From assembly GCA_022702705.1 (NCBI GenBank), contig CM040421.1:62618197-62682196 (forward strand): a DNA stretch of 64,000 nt, in the 5' to 3' direction. The first letter of the stretch is position 1; the number at the start of each line of letters is the position of its first letter. This DNA is from Papilionanthe hookeriana x Papilionanthe teres (Eukaryota > Streptophyta > Magnoliopsida > Asparagales > Orchidaceae). The position numbers were made by a program, and so were the translations under genes. Shown here in pieces: positions 1 to 10,647 of the stretch. The notes beneath the pieces are model-generated. The model worked only from the letters and a program-made list of their open reading frames with translations. It made no database searches and had not been told where the DNA came from.

Positions 1-620
1 CCTACTTCAGTAACCCTTCAATTAGCCGATCGTTCGGTTACCTATCCTAAAGGAGTTATTGAAGATGTGTTAGTAAAAGTGGATAAATTTATCTTCCCAA
101 GTAGATTTTATTGTTTTAGATATGGAGGAAGATAAAGAAATTCCTATCATTTTAGGAAGACCATTTTTAGCTACCGGAAAAGCTATGATTGATGTTCGTA
201 AAGGAGAATTAACTATGAGAGTAAATGACCAAAAAGTTACATTTAATATTGCAAAATCAATGAAATATCCTGCGCTAGAAAAAGATGATGAATGTTTTCG
301 GATGGAAATACTTGAACATTTACAACGCGAACATTTTAAGGAATATTACGAAGATAAATTAGAAAAAGAAAACACTAAATTAATTGAAGATAATAATAAA
401 GAACTAGATTATATTCAGGAAAGATTTGAATTTTTGGATAATACTAAAAACACTGACAAGAATATAATTCCATCAATTATTAAACCTCCTGAACTTGAGC
501 TAAAAATATTACCTGATCATTTGAAATATGCTTATTTAGGTAATTCTTCAACTTTACCAGTTATTATTTCATCCGCATTAAACGAATCTCAAGAACAAAA
601 ACTTTTAGAAACTTTAAAAA
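1..620 (+). pseudogene. pol: Athila protease C-terminus and protease-RT linker
   Basis: The window opens inside the aspartic protease: the first 60 bases encode LQLADRSVTYPKG, typical of the Athila protease tail. A one-base frameshift near 103 separates this from the frame starting at the ATG at 122, which encodes MEEDKEIPIILGRPFLATG and then the acidic, poorly conserved linker of about 120 residues (KEYYEDKLEKENTKLIEDN region). The ATG at 122 is internal to the domain and is not a real start. The catalytic DxGA motif lies upstream of the window. Confidence 0.85.
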
Positions 621-1478
621 AATATAAGAAAACTTTTGGTTGGACTTTAGCAGATATTAAAGGAATTAGTCCTTCAATCCGTATGCATAGAATTATTTTA
701 GATGATGAACATAAACCTAAAGCGGATCCCCAAAGGAGATTAAACCCGATAATGAAAGAAGTAGTTAAGAAAGAAATTTTAAAATGGTTAGATAATGGTA
801 TTATATATCTTATTTCCGCGAGTGCTTGGGTAAGCCCAATTCATCGTGTTCCTAAGAAGGGAGGAGTGACCGTCACTCGCCAATGAAAATAACGATCTTA
901 TTCCTATAAGACAAGTTACTGGTTGGCGTATATGTATTGATTATAGGAAATTAAATACCGCCACCAGGAAAGATCACTTCCCTTTACCATTTCTAGACCG
1001 GATGTTAGATAAATTAATCGGACATAAGTATTTTTGTTTTCTAGATGGATACACCGGTTATCATCAAATACAAATTGCTCCTGAGGATCAAGAGAAAACT
1101 ACATTTACTAGTCCTTATGGAACTTTCGCTTTTCGAAGAATGCCTTTTGGATTATGTAATGCACCAGCAACATTCCGGAGATGTATGATGTCTATATTTA
1201 GTAAGTTAATCGACAACGGAATAGAAGTATTTATGGATGATTTCTCTGTATTTGGAACATCATTTGACACATGCTTAACTCATCTTGAAAAAGTATTAGA
1301 AGTATGTGAGAAAACAAATTTAGTTCTAAATTGGGAGAAATGTCAATTTATGGTTGCGAGCGGCATTGTATTAGGGCATAAAATTTCGGAAAAAGGCATG
1401 GAAGTGGACCTCGCAAAAATTCAAGTTATAGACTAAATTACCACCTCCAACTACTGGTAAAAGGGGTAAGAAGTTTTC
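621..1478 (+). pseudogene. pol: Athila reverse transcriptase
   Basis: RT fingers and palm are clear: LNPIMKEVVKKEILKWLD, WVSPIHRVPKKGG, then after a frameshift near 870-890 GWRICIDYRKLN, FCFLDGYTGYHQIQIAPED, FRRMPFGLCNAPATF and the catalytic FMDDFSVFG at about 1230-1256. The two catalytic aspartates are intact. The frame is lost at 871-900, where a short GTCACTCGCC stretch interrupts the usual VTVV-N segment, and at the stop at 1434, followed by GRYIKDFSKITKPL in the next frame. The polymerase fold is recognisable but the gene cannot be translated through. Confidence 0.93.
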
Positions 1479-2215
1479 TTGGACATGCTTGGATTCTACG
1501 GACGCTATATAAAAGATTTTTCAAAAATTACTAAACCTCTATGCCAACTTCTCGAAAAGGACAAGAAATTTGAATTTACAATCGAATGGCCGAATGCTTT
1601 TGAACTCTTAAAAGAAAAATTAATTACAAGACCTATAATAGTTTCACCTAACCTGGGAGAAACCATTTGAGCTTATGTGTGATGCTAGCGATTATGCTTG
1701 TAGGAGCGAGTTCTTGGCAAAGATATGAAAAGATTTTTAAAATTATATACTATGCTAAGTAAAATTCTAAATAATGCCGAAATAAATTATACAGATTACG
1801 TAAAGAGAATTATTAGCGGTAGTATATGGTTTTAATAAATTTAGACCTTATCCGATTGGAACAAAATGTATCGTGCATACCGATCATTCTGCTATCAAAT
1901 ATTTAATGTAAAAGAAAGATTCCAAACCAAGATTAATTAGATGGATGCTATTAATGCAAGAATTCGATTTTGAGATCGTTAATAAGAAAGGAACTCGATA
2001 ATCAAATTGCGGATCATTTATCAAGATTAGAAAATCATGAATTATCTCGATATTGAAAATGAAATTATAGACATGCTTTTCCCGATGAACAACTATATAA
2101 TATCAATGAATGGAAAATACCATGGTATGTCGATATAGTAAACTATATAGTTAGTAATATTTTACCACCTATGCTAACTTTGCAACAACGAAAAAATTCA
2201 TCTATGATACGAAAA
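1479..2215 (+). pseudogene. pol: Athila RT connection and RNase H, heavily decayed
   Basis: The segment starts with GFYGRYIKDFSKITKPLCQL and FEFTIEWPNAFELLKEKLI, the RT-RNase H connection. Then come broken pieces of RNase H: CDASDYACR near 1679-1700 (first catalytic Asp region), ELLAVVYGFNKFRPYPIG-like sequence near 1805-1860, and HTDHSAIKYL near 1876-1905. No frame exceeds 65 codons. Several stops replace Trp, Gln or Arg codons. Assignment rests on order and short motifs. Confidence 0.8.
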
Positions 2216-3414
2216 CCTATTTTTGGGATGAACCATATTTATATAAGCAATGTAAGGATTTAATTATTAGAAGATGTGTACCTTATGAAGAAACCGAACC
2301 AATTATTCAAAAATGTCATGATTCTGATTTTGGAGGACATTTTGGGACTGATAAAACTGCTTATAAGATTCTACAATCCGGATTTTACCGGCCTACTCTA
2401 TTTAGAGATGTATACGAGATATATTAAAACTTGCGATAAATGTCAAAGAGTAGGAAATATATCTAGAAGAAACGAAATGCCTCTAAATTTTATATTAGAA
2501 GTTGAAATTTTTTATGTTTGGGGATTAGATTTTATGGGACCTTTTATTCCTTCGTTTGGAAACTCATATATATTAGTAATTGTTGATTATGTTTCCAAAT
2601 GGATTGAGGCACAAGCTATACCTAGGTGTGATGCTAAGAGTGTTTCAAAATTTCGATGAAAAATATTTTTACTAGATTTGGAATGCCGAGAGTGATTATC
2701 ACCGACGGAGGAACTCATTTTAGAAATAAATACATTCACAAACTAGTAGAAAAATACAATATTACTCATAAGTTATCCACTCGCTTATCATCCACGTGAC
2801 TAACGGATTACTGAAGTATCTAATCGTGAGATTAAACGTATTTTAGAAAAATCCGTAAACCCAAATAAGTTAGATTGGTCTATTAGATTAGACTAATCGC
2901 ATTATGAGCTTATAGGATCGCTTATAAAACTCCGATTGGAATGACTCCTTACGAGCTTATATATGGAAAAACATGCCACTTACCGATTGAACTAGAACAT
3001 AAAGCATATTGGGCAATTAAAGAATTTAATTATAATATGAAGGAAGTCGGTGAGAAAAGATTGCTCGCAATTAAATGAATTGGAAGAATTAAGAAATGAA
3101 TCATATGATAATGATCGGATTTATAAAGAAAAGATGAAATTATGGCATGATCGGAAGATTAATCGGAGAAATTTTGAACCAGGACGTGGAAGTTTTGCTA
3201 TATAATACTAGATTGAAATTATTTCTGGAAAATCGAAGTCTCGATGGTTAGGACCTTTCACCATAACTCAAATATTTTCATACGAAACTATAGAAATCGA
3301 AGATCCAAAAGCTCGGACATAAATTTAAAGTTAATGGACATAGATTAAAACCATATTTCGAAGGTATAAGACCTAACTATAAAGAGGTTTTAATGCTTAG
3401 TCGACTCGATTAAT
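2216..3414 (+). pseudogene. pol: Athila integrase, broken
   Basis: The zinc-binding region is split over frames: CHDSDFGGHFGTDKTAYKI near 2310-2365 and CDKCQRVGNISRRNEMP near 2430-2480. The core follows with VWGLDFMGPF (first Asp), ITDGGTHF near 2696-2720 (second Asp) and NREIKRILEK (catalytic Glu) near 2820-2850, then WLGPFTI and FKVNGHRLKPYFEG of the C-terminal domain. The reading frame ends near 3412 (MLSRLD then stop). At least six frameshifts or stops make it non-functional. Confidence 0.88.
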
Positions 3415-3930
3415 AATTGAAATTAGGTCGGGCCGACGACGTTAAACCAAGCGCTTTATGGGAGGCAACCCATATTAGTTATCTATTTTTATTGTATCTT
3501 AATAGTTAGTCTATATTATTGAAACTTTACTACTCAATTATTATTAAGAATCATCACATATTCGAACCATTATGATGAGAAAAGAAATTATTCGATTTAG
3601 AGCGAAATTGGACATTATTTTGGAATCTCGCCGACGGCGAGGTCGATACTCGCCGACGGCGAGGTTCGAGCCTAAATTAAATTCGGTTTATTTATCGAGC
3701 TCGCCGACGAGCGAGAAACGTCTCGCCGACAGCGAGAACATGGGAAGCGCTTTTATAACCGAGTCGCCGACGGCAGAAACTTCTCGCCGACGGCGAGGAA
3801 GTTATAAAGATGAGTTATTTATAATTTGAATGCCGATTTGGACGGTTTCAACACCAATTCCTTTGTGAAAACCCATTCTTAAATCATTCTAGATCTGCCT
3901 TCTTCACTAGAATTCATTCTATTCACCATA
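3415..3930 (+). other. Post-pol spacer with conserved motif and palindrome cluster A
   Basis: No coding function is seen. Near 3430-3475 lies a conserved Athila post-pol motif (GACGTTAAACCAAGCGCTT, then GGGAGGCAACCCAT). The same motif occurs on the minus strand at 27428-27480, right after the integrase stop of another Athila fragment. An open frame at 3572-3829 reads through cluster A and is Arg-rich only because of the repeats. Confidence 0.75.
3627..3802 (+). repeat. Palindrome cluster A (CTCGCCGACGGCGAG)
   Basis: Six copies or variants of the 15-mer CTCGCCGACGGCGAG, palindromic except at its centre, lie near 3628, 3649, 3709, 3731, 3764 and 3783. Several have only one arm changed. The local GC content contrasts sharply with the AT-rich surroundings. 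The same motif recurs before ORF B and in the LTR. Confidence 0.9.
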
Positions 3931-5089
3931 ATGGCCTCCAAATTCTTAGATTCCTCTAATTCTGGAGTGTTTAACCGGAGGAAATTTGTGAGTGCGGAAG
4001 CGCAGCGGATCTTCAACAAGGTTTTGATAAAGAAAAGAGTTATCAAGGAACGGGGATTTGTCAATCGAGGATGAGAGAATTCCACTACGAAGATAGAAGA
4101 AACGATCGCAGCAGCTAGACTGGGAGGTATTTTGTTACACTACGTCCGTCGTTGTTATTCCAGTTGTGAAAGAGTTCTACTCTAACTTACATGCGATCAA
4201 CAATGGGAATTTCTATGTCCGAGGAAGATGGGTGACGTTTACTCCATCAAGAGTAAATGAATTATTCTCTATAGAAAACACCCCGGTATGTCACTATTCA
4301 AATTTTGTGCCTTCTCGATATAATATGAATGAGATATTTCGATATCCGATCGATGAACCGGAAGATTGGGAAATGCGTGAAGACGGGTATGTTAGTTTCT
4401 CTGCATCACTTTTGAATCCTGTCTCAAAGCATTGACACTTTTTCATCTCATCTAAATTGTTACCTACTATGAGGGTAAACAAGGTTTCGAAGGAATGTGC
4501 TATATTGAATTATTGTATTCAAAATGGATCACCTATTGATGTTGGATCAATAATTGTTAAGTCTGCATCGGGTTTAATTGTGCATGGGTCGGTTCACGGA
4601 CTAGGACACCCATCTATTATTTTTGCATTATGCAGTCGATACTGGGTTTCTTATGAAGCTTGGGAAAAGGTTCTCGTTACCTTGGAAGCCGCTCGATCCT
4701 ACGTATATGTTCCCTACTTTGGACAATAATGAAGACATTACATTTATCTCTGATAGAGCTTCACAGAATAATCCTATAGCAAGGCCTATTTAAGATAAAA
4801 CGGAATTACTTATGAAGAAAATTAAAGGAATGGAGAAAGAACTGCAGAAAGTGAGAGATTCAATCGACAATATATCTGATTTATTTGATCACATTGACTG
4901 GAGGATGAAGGAACACTTTGATCATTCTGGACACTCGGAAGCTAGCTTTCTTCATTTACCGAGACGAAGGGTTGGATCACCGAAGAATCCGCTTTGGAGT
5001 TTCCCTTCGGGCCTTTCTATAACTTATTTGTGCATCATCGTCATATCGAAAATATCAGAGAAGATGAAGATTCTGACATTGAAGAGTAG
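3931..5089 (+). pseudogene. Athila env-position ORF A (putative plant transposon protein domain)
   Basis: ATG at 3931 opens MASKFLDSSNSGVFNRRKFV and reaches a stop at 4072; the downstream frame continues from about 4120. KEFYSNLHAINNGNFYVRG, then LLPTMRVNKVSKECAILNY and GLGHPSIIFALCSRYW, match the plant transposon-protein domain (Pfam Transposase_32, as I recall) common after pol in Athila elements. One in-frame TGA at 4433 replaces a Trp. The C-terminus carries a heptad-like helical region (KKIKGMEKELQKVRDSIDNI, about 4812-4890) and an acidic tail (EDEDSDIEE) ending at 5087-5089. The molecular function of this family is unknown; it sits where env would be, but I see no signal peptide or membrane segment. 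Confidence 0.85.
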
Positions 5090-5984
5090 TAGTAAAGATT
5101 TTCATAGTATGTTTATGTTATTTGATTTGATTTAGATTTTATTATGTGTGGAGTGATGATTTGAATATCTCAAACTTAATTGAGATATGCGTCATAGTTT
5201 TGTATCAGCATTTAGTGTGTCGTGGATTGGTTTGCGATGCTGATTAGTAGTAAGGATTGGAGAATCGAAGTTTGATTACGGAGTTTAAAATTATGTTAGT
5301 TTGTACATCTCATGGATTTCAATATTAAAGTTAATTTGTTGTGTTGTGTGAATTTGTTTGTGTATAAGTAGCTAATCTTCATATTAAATTAATAAATGAT
5401 GTGATCGGAAATATAATATAAGGCAAATCAAAGACGAAAATGAGTGACGAATTTCAGAAATTTAAATTTTTGGAATCTCGCCGACGGCGAGAAAAATTCT
5501 GCCGACAGCGAGATCGATCTCGCTGACAGCGAAGAGTTTCTCGCCGACAGCGGATTTTTCCCGAGAGTTTTTGGTTCCGAAAAATATTAGCTCGCCGACG
5601 GCGAGAAAAATCTCGCTGACAGCGAGGTCGCGAAAAACATATATTTTGACCGGTCAAAAACACTATTCATCATCCCCAACCTCTCATTTTCGCAAAAACC
5701 GACCTAGGGCTTGAGAGATCTTGGATTTGAAGCGATTTCAACACTTTTTGACACCGGATTTCAATTTCTCTTGGTAAGAGCTGCACTCCTATGCAAAAAT
5801 TTTTTGATTTTCACCATATATTTTCACCACATTGCAAATTTTGGGAAAAATCAAAATGTGGAAGAAATATTCGGTGGAAATCCATGGAATTTGATTTAAA
5901 TTGCTTATAAATGTTGTAGGAAGCCTTCTTAGTATTATTTTTAAGTTTAGTGAAAATTTTCACGATTTTCACGAGATCGATCGT
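5090..5984 (+). other. Spacer between ORF A and ORF B
   Basis: AT-rich noncoding sequence at 5090-5450, then palindrome cluster B (5470-5632), then about 350 bases resembling a 5' UTR that ends in the ATG of ORF B at 5985. The stretch GGTCAAAAACACTATTCATC after cluster B and the short open frame at 5711-5899 show no recognisable domain. Confidence 0.6.
5470..5632 (+). repeat. Palindrome cluster B
   Basis: Six motifs of the same family as cluster A: two perfect CTCGCCGACGGCGAG (near 5477 and 5591), and variants with CTGACAGCGA or CCGACAGCG arms. The leader TTTTGGAATCTCGCCGACGG is shared with cluster A (3619-3638), so the cluster was probably duplicated together with the ORF that follows it. 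Confidence 0.88.
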
Positions 5985-7166
5985 ATGGCTCCACGACAAA
6001 AACGTCGAGTAGAATTCGACGAAGACCGATTCATCAATGCACGAGCACGAAGCTAAATATTTTGAAAACATACAAGGAAGAAAGTGCATTGCGGATCGGG
6101 TTTTCAAAAATCCGGGAGGAGAAGTAGAGTGGATTATTAAGGAACGAGGTTGGGAGAATTTCTGTTACGTTCAATATAGAGCAGCTGTAGAAGTGGTTAA
6201 AGAATTTTATGCCAATTTGATCGCCGCTGAAGATGCACAAGAAAGGTACGAGGATTTTTTATAGATTTCAATGCTCGCAAGAATTAACTCGTTCTATGAA
6301 GTTCATGACTCGCACTTTAGCGAGTATGAAACTTTTGGAACGATGGAAGGACCACCGGAGGAAGTCATTAGCTTTCTCACCGATGGAACCGGAGTTTGGA
6401 AAATTAAGCGACAGGAAAGAGTGAATTTTCCTCTTTCTAAATTAAATGCGATCTCCAAAGCTCGGCATTACTTTATTTTTTCTACTCGTTACCCACATAT
6501 CACCACAGTGAGGTAACACGAGATAGAGCAATTCGAATTTACGTATTCGGAAAAACGAAGCATCAACATTGGGAGAATTATTTATCAAAACATCCCGGCC
6601 ACTCCTCGAAATGAGAGTGGAGCCGGATTGGGACACCTCGGATTAATTTTTGCACTCGCCAACTCTTTGGAGTTGAGGCTAGAGATGATGAAGAATGGGT
6701 GGAACCAATGAAACCACTCACATACTGCCAATATTAAGAAGTATGAATCTCATGAAGGGTGGAGATCGGGAGTAAGAAGTTATTTTACTCGGCTCGAGTA
6801 GAGATATACCCTCTACTAGCTATGAACCTCCTGAGCCTACCACTCCTACCCTACAAGATCTGATGAATGAGCTGACACTGCATATGAGGAGTTTTGAGCA
6901 GTTTGGAGAGACAATGGGGAGAAGATTTGATCATTTTGATCAAAGAATTGATAATCTGGAGAGGAGACATGATTATGATAGCGAATATCTCCAAGTGACA
7001 TTCGGAATACGAGATTGCATACTATGAAGTCGAACGTCGTTATAGGAGTGGTGATTTAGATGTTGTCTTTCCCGAGTGCCCCCGATATTCACGATATCAG
7101 CTGCTCGCGTCTTCTCGACCTACAAATCAGGGAGGAGATGATATAGCCTGGGACTTTGATGAATAA
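5985..7166 (+). pseudogene. Athila env-position ORF B, second copy of the transposon-protein ORF
   Basis: Starts MAPRQKRRVEFDEDRFIN, with a basic N-terminus; a frameshift near 6035 moves to the frame of KYFENIQGRKCIADRVF. FCYVQYRAAVEVVKEFYANL and GAGLGHLGLIFALANSLEV align with the same positions in ORF A, so this is a diverged tandem paralogue. A TAG at 6262, a TAA at 6514 and further shifts near 6700 and 7000 break it. The C-terminal part holds a helical, heptad-like segment (FEQFGETMGRRFDHFDQRID) and ends DDIAWDFDE with a stop at 7164. Function unknown. Confidence 0.82.
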
Positions 7167-8557
7167 GATTAGGACTTTATTTGTTTTTTTTGTATGATGT
7201 TAAGTTATTGTGGAAACTTTTATATGTTTGTAATATTCAGGACTTTATGTTGTGAGACATTGGATGTTAGTTAGATTAATTTGCTTGAATTGTGATAATA
7301 GTTTAGTTATTGTTTTTTGTATTAGTTAATTGCATTTGTTTTTATGTTAAATAGGATGTTAGTTTTCTTTAGTATGTTTTTATTTTATTCTGTATTGTTT
7401 TAAGTTGTAAAATATTTAATCTGTTAGTTCAATGTTTTTAATATGTTAGTAATTCATATGTGTAGTGTAGAGTTAATTTTAATTGTTGTATTTAATACTT
7501 ATCTCAGATTTTCTCCCTGCATTTTCTTTAAATTGTTATATATATATGGAGAATACTAACAGTACAGGTTCAATGAAAAATGAATAAGCCTACAAAAATT
7601 TCAAAGAAAAAAGAAATACCTAAACTTCAAAGGTATGATTTATTTACTTTCCCTTTTTCATTATTTAGATTAGATATAAAAATTTAAGTTGGGGGGGGAG
7701 TAAAATACAAATTTAGTTATTAACTTGTTCTCAATTTCTATTTTCAAATTATTATAAAATGATTTTTATAGCAAATTTTTCAATTTAATTAATATGAATT
7801 ATTTTATTTAATTATTATAAAAGGTTAAATGAAATATTTCTAGTGCTTTAATTAATTAAATAGGATAAAATATTTGGTTAAAGGGAATAAGAATATAGTA
7901 AACTATTTTTAGTAAGGAAAACTATATTCTAAAATTAAAATTCTTAAGTATTCAAGTGAAAAAGAAAAGATTGAAAATCAATGAAGTAAAAACTATGAAG
8001 TATATATAAGCTAAGAAATATTTCTAAGTTTCAAATTTAGAAAGATGAAAATGAAGTTCAAAATTATTAACAGGCTCTCCAGATACAGTAATCCTCATTA
8101 GAAAAAAAAAAGAATAAAAAGAAAAAAAGAAAAAGAAAAAAAAAGAAAAAAAAATGAGGAGAAGCTTGAGGAGATGCCTAATCAAAAATTGGCTTCATTT
8201 GAATTAACCTAAAGGGAAAAACTTAGATATTTCCAAACTTATGTTTATGGATTAGAATTTTACCTAATAGTGTTTTCTTGAATTTCTTATCATATGAATA
8301 TCTTAAGTAGTTATTCTTTTAAATATAGTCATTCCTGAAATAAATAGTAAGCTAGAAATCTTAGACCTGATAACTAAATAATTTATTTCTATAAGATTAA
8401 TTAAATTACATGAATTATTTTTATTTAACTTTATTATGATATTAATTAATCTAATTCATAATTTATTTAAATTGAAAAATCTTATTATAGAACTCATTAT
8501 TTTTATGTAGTACTAAAATTACTTAGAGGACAAGTAATAAGTAAGTTTGGGGGATTT
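7167..8557 (+). other. Athila 3' UTR with polypurine tracts
   Basis: Noncoding AT-rich sequence. It contains a T-rich block (7180-7500), an internal polypurine-like tract around 7684-7700 (AAGTT, then eight Gs and AG), an almost pure A/G tract at about 8100-8165, and the canonical polypurine tract AAGTTTGGGGGA at 8543-8554, directly before the LTR. No ORF of interest. Confidence 0.75.
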
Positions 8558-8732
8558 TGATCATCGAAAAATTTATTAAGAAATTCATACCTATTTTTGA
8601 TGAAATTGCACTTTAAAGAAGGGTATTTTCTTTATTTTATTGCGAGAATGGAGAATTTAGGTGATAAAAGCAAAAATCATAAAAAGGAGCGGATTTGGAG
8701 CAAAAAGGAAGAAAATAATGCAATTTAGGCTT

Positions 8733-8912
8733 CGAGTTGCCGACGGCGAGATCGAGCTCGCCGACGGCGAGGGTACGAGGAAGAAAATTCCGAAGGATTT
8801 ATAACCGTCTCGCCGACAACGAGCCCGAGCCCGCCGACAGCCGAGATAGCGCGGTTCGAAGACCTTCTAGAAGCCTCGCCGACAACGAGAGTAGTTCGTC
8901 GCCGACGGCGAG
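8733..8912 (+). repeat. Palindrome cluster C within LTR U3
   Basis: Six motifs of the CTCGCCGACGGCGAG family (perfect copy near 8757-8771; variants with GACAAC or GACAGC centres near 8736, 8809, 8831, 8876 and 8899). They lie 80-260 bp upstream of the TATA box, so the palindromes are in the promoter region of the LTR as well as after pol. Confidence 0.88.
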
Positions 8913-8990
8913 CTAGTTCAAATGGCACGGATACATCGAACTCGGACACCTTTTGAAGAGATGCTTACACACCTCTTGGTCCTTTGCTTA

Positions 8991-9006
8991 CCTCTATATA
9001 TAGAGG
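8991..9006 (+). promoter_or_regulatory. LTR TATA box inside a perfect palindrome
   Basis: CCTCTATATATAGAGG is a perfect 16-base palindrome containing TATATATA. It sits in the expected core-promoter position, downstream of palindrome cluster C. Transcription would begin about 30 bases downstream. Confidence 0.75.
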
Positions 9007-9075
9007 CCGAAAATCAGTCTTTTAAGGGTCTTTAAGTTTTCTAAGTGTGTTATAAGTGTGTGAGCAGTCATTAGA

Positions 9076-9134
9076 ATCTTAATTAGTGTAATTAGTGAGT
9101 CTTTAGTGAGTTTAGTGAGTAATTAGTGAGTCGT
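9076..9134 (+). repeat. Short TTAGTGAG tandem repeat
   Basis: Five spaced copies of TTAGTG(T/A)(A/G) within 60 bases, in the presumed 5' leader of the LTR transcript. Likely slippage products. Confidence 0.7.
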
Positions 9135-10137
9135 GCTGTACTGGAAGGAAGAGTCAAAGGAACTACGAGGAGTCCGTCAGGGATAAATCAAGATAAGTAT
9201 TTGTATTTATTGTTTTTAACTTTAAATGAAATCCATGCTTAGTTTAGTTCCCATGCATTCTGAGTAGTTTATTAGTCTTTCTCCCTGTTTATGAAATTAA
9301 GTGACTTGATGAACTAAAAATAGAAGTATTTTTAAATATTAATAAATTGTGATAATTTTTACTTAAAACTTAATTTACTTTTCAAACTGGCCATTTGATT
9401 TGTTAAAATGTGTTGATTAACAACTATAGTAAAAATTACATCGGATATTCGGGAATTCAAAAGCCTTGGAAGGAAGGTGCAAATAAATAGGGAAATAATA
9501 TCACTTGGGCGTAGAATCGAGCATTTTAGTGTGACGGACTAAAATATTCAATTCGGTCCTATTGTTTGAGAGCTGAAGTGTAGATGTTAGCCCTCGGGCG
9601 AGGGAACGTGGGAGCTACGAAGTGGCGGTCGGTATCCTCCCGACCTAGCCGTGCATTCGGTAATCAAACATAGGATTAGTCAATATTCTTTACACCTGGA
9701 CCAAAGGGTAAAGAATAGGAATGCTCCTATTTGTCACAATACCTTAAAATTATCTATTTAGATTCATCAATCACTTAAATTTCTAAACAAGGGAAAGATA
9801 CTTTTTCCGAATAGTTAAGACTTATTTAGCAATTAGTTTAATTTCCTGCACTTTCAATACGTATTAATTTTCTACTTAGTTAAGTTACCTAATTAAAATA
9901 CTTAGTTTACTTTATTGCGCTTAAATTTAGAATTCCAAATTTTCTTATACTATTTTAAAATTATTATTATTATTATTTTAAAATTAGTTGTTATTTAATT
10001 TTCTCTTTCCTCGTGGGATCGATAACCGGGACTCCACTAGAGCCTCGTATCACTTCGATACGATACGTATACTTGCGTAGCATCCACAACATAAACAATT
10101 ACAATTCTATACATATAATATAGCGGGGTCAAGTTTT

Positions 10138-10155
10138 TGGCGTTGTTGCAATTAA
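10138..10155 (+). other. Degenerate primer binding site (tRNA-Asp type)
   Basis: TGGCGTTGTTGC matches the start of the Athila PBS TGGCGCCGTTGCCGGGGA, the complement of the tRNA-Asp 3' end, at the right spacing after the LTR. The last part is lost. A PBS after an LTR that is itself preceded by pol and a polypurine tract means this LTR was shared by, or recombined with, a second internal region. Confidence 0.7.
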
Positions 10156-10194
10156 ATTAAAAATATCATAATATAAAAATTGTGGACCAGGCTG

Positions 10195-10647
10195 CTTATC
10201 CTAGGATGGTTGTTTCCAATTCGGGGGAGAAATTCCTCGAACCTCTGACTCTGTATGATTATTTGCTCGCTTTGGCGGGATCTTATAAAGATAAGAGTTA
10301 TGGCGTTGGCTACGTTTTGACTGTTCGATTACGCAACTAAAGACAACCAACCTAATCCGGATCTCGATTCCGATACAAATAACAATTCTCAAATCATACA
10401 CAACCTCGACAATCACGATGACAAAGAAGACATACACCAAGAAGGCTACGAAAGTTCAACAAGCAATGAATCTATTTGTGAATTTTGAGGAGCTCCAATC
10501 ACAATAGAGTTAGAGCTTTCAGATTCCGAAGCGACTCCGAGAAGAACTCGTCATGCCGATTCAAAAGGAGACACCAAGTAAACTCGGTACCAAATTCGAA
10601 GAAATCACGAAGTCAACTTAAGGAGCGGAAGGGTTCTACCTCCGAGA
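10195..10647 (+). pseudogene. gag: T1 gag C-terminal / gag-protease linker
   Basis: Broken frames encode VVSNSGEKFLEPLTLYDY and an acidic Asn/Asp-rich stretch (NPDLDSDTNNNSQIIHNL). These align in order with T2 sequence at 55850-56220 (VVSDKGKKSHEPYDFFF, Asn-rich linker). The upstream gag domain is absent. Stops and a frameshift near 10485-10590 interrupt it. Assignment is by synteny with T2. Confidence 0.7.

Larger units (their letters stand above)
1..10131 (+). mobile_element. Athila-like Ty3/gypsy retrotransposon, 5'-truncated by window edge
   Basis: The order is protease tail, RT, RNase H, integrase, two env-position ORFs, 3' UTR, polypurine tract and LTR. The family is assigned from pol motifs (DMEEDKEIPIILGRPFLATG at the protease/RT junction, FMDDF at the RT active site), from the tRNA-Asp-type PBS after the LTR, and from the post-pol ORFs with the plant transposon-protein domain. 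Every ORF is interrupted, so this copy is non-autonomous. The 5' LTR, gag and most of the protease lie outside the window. Confidence 0.9.
8558..10131 (+). mobile_element. Athila LTR (about 1.57 kb)
   Basis: Starts TGATCATCG immediately after the polypurine tract and ends ...GGGGTCA before AGTTT-TGGCG, the usual Athila LTR end and PBS spacing. It contains palindrome cluster C, a TATA box inside a perfect 16-base palindrome (8991-9006) and a TTAGTGAG-type short repeat in the presumed transcribed leader. The partner LTR of this element is outside the window. Confidence 0.85.

Noticed and set aside
5454..5663. Minus-strand ORF rich in RRRR
   Set aside because: It reads through palindrome cluster B; the Arg runs come from the GC-rich repeats.
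3931..7166. ORF A/B as true envelope proteins
   Set aside because: No signal peptide, transmembrane segment or cleavage motif seen; they match the plant transposon-protein domain instead.
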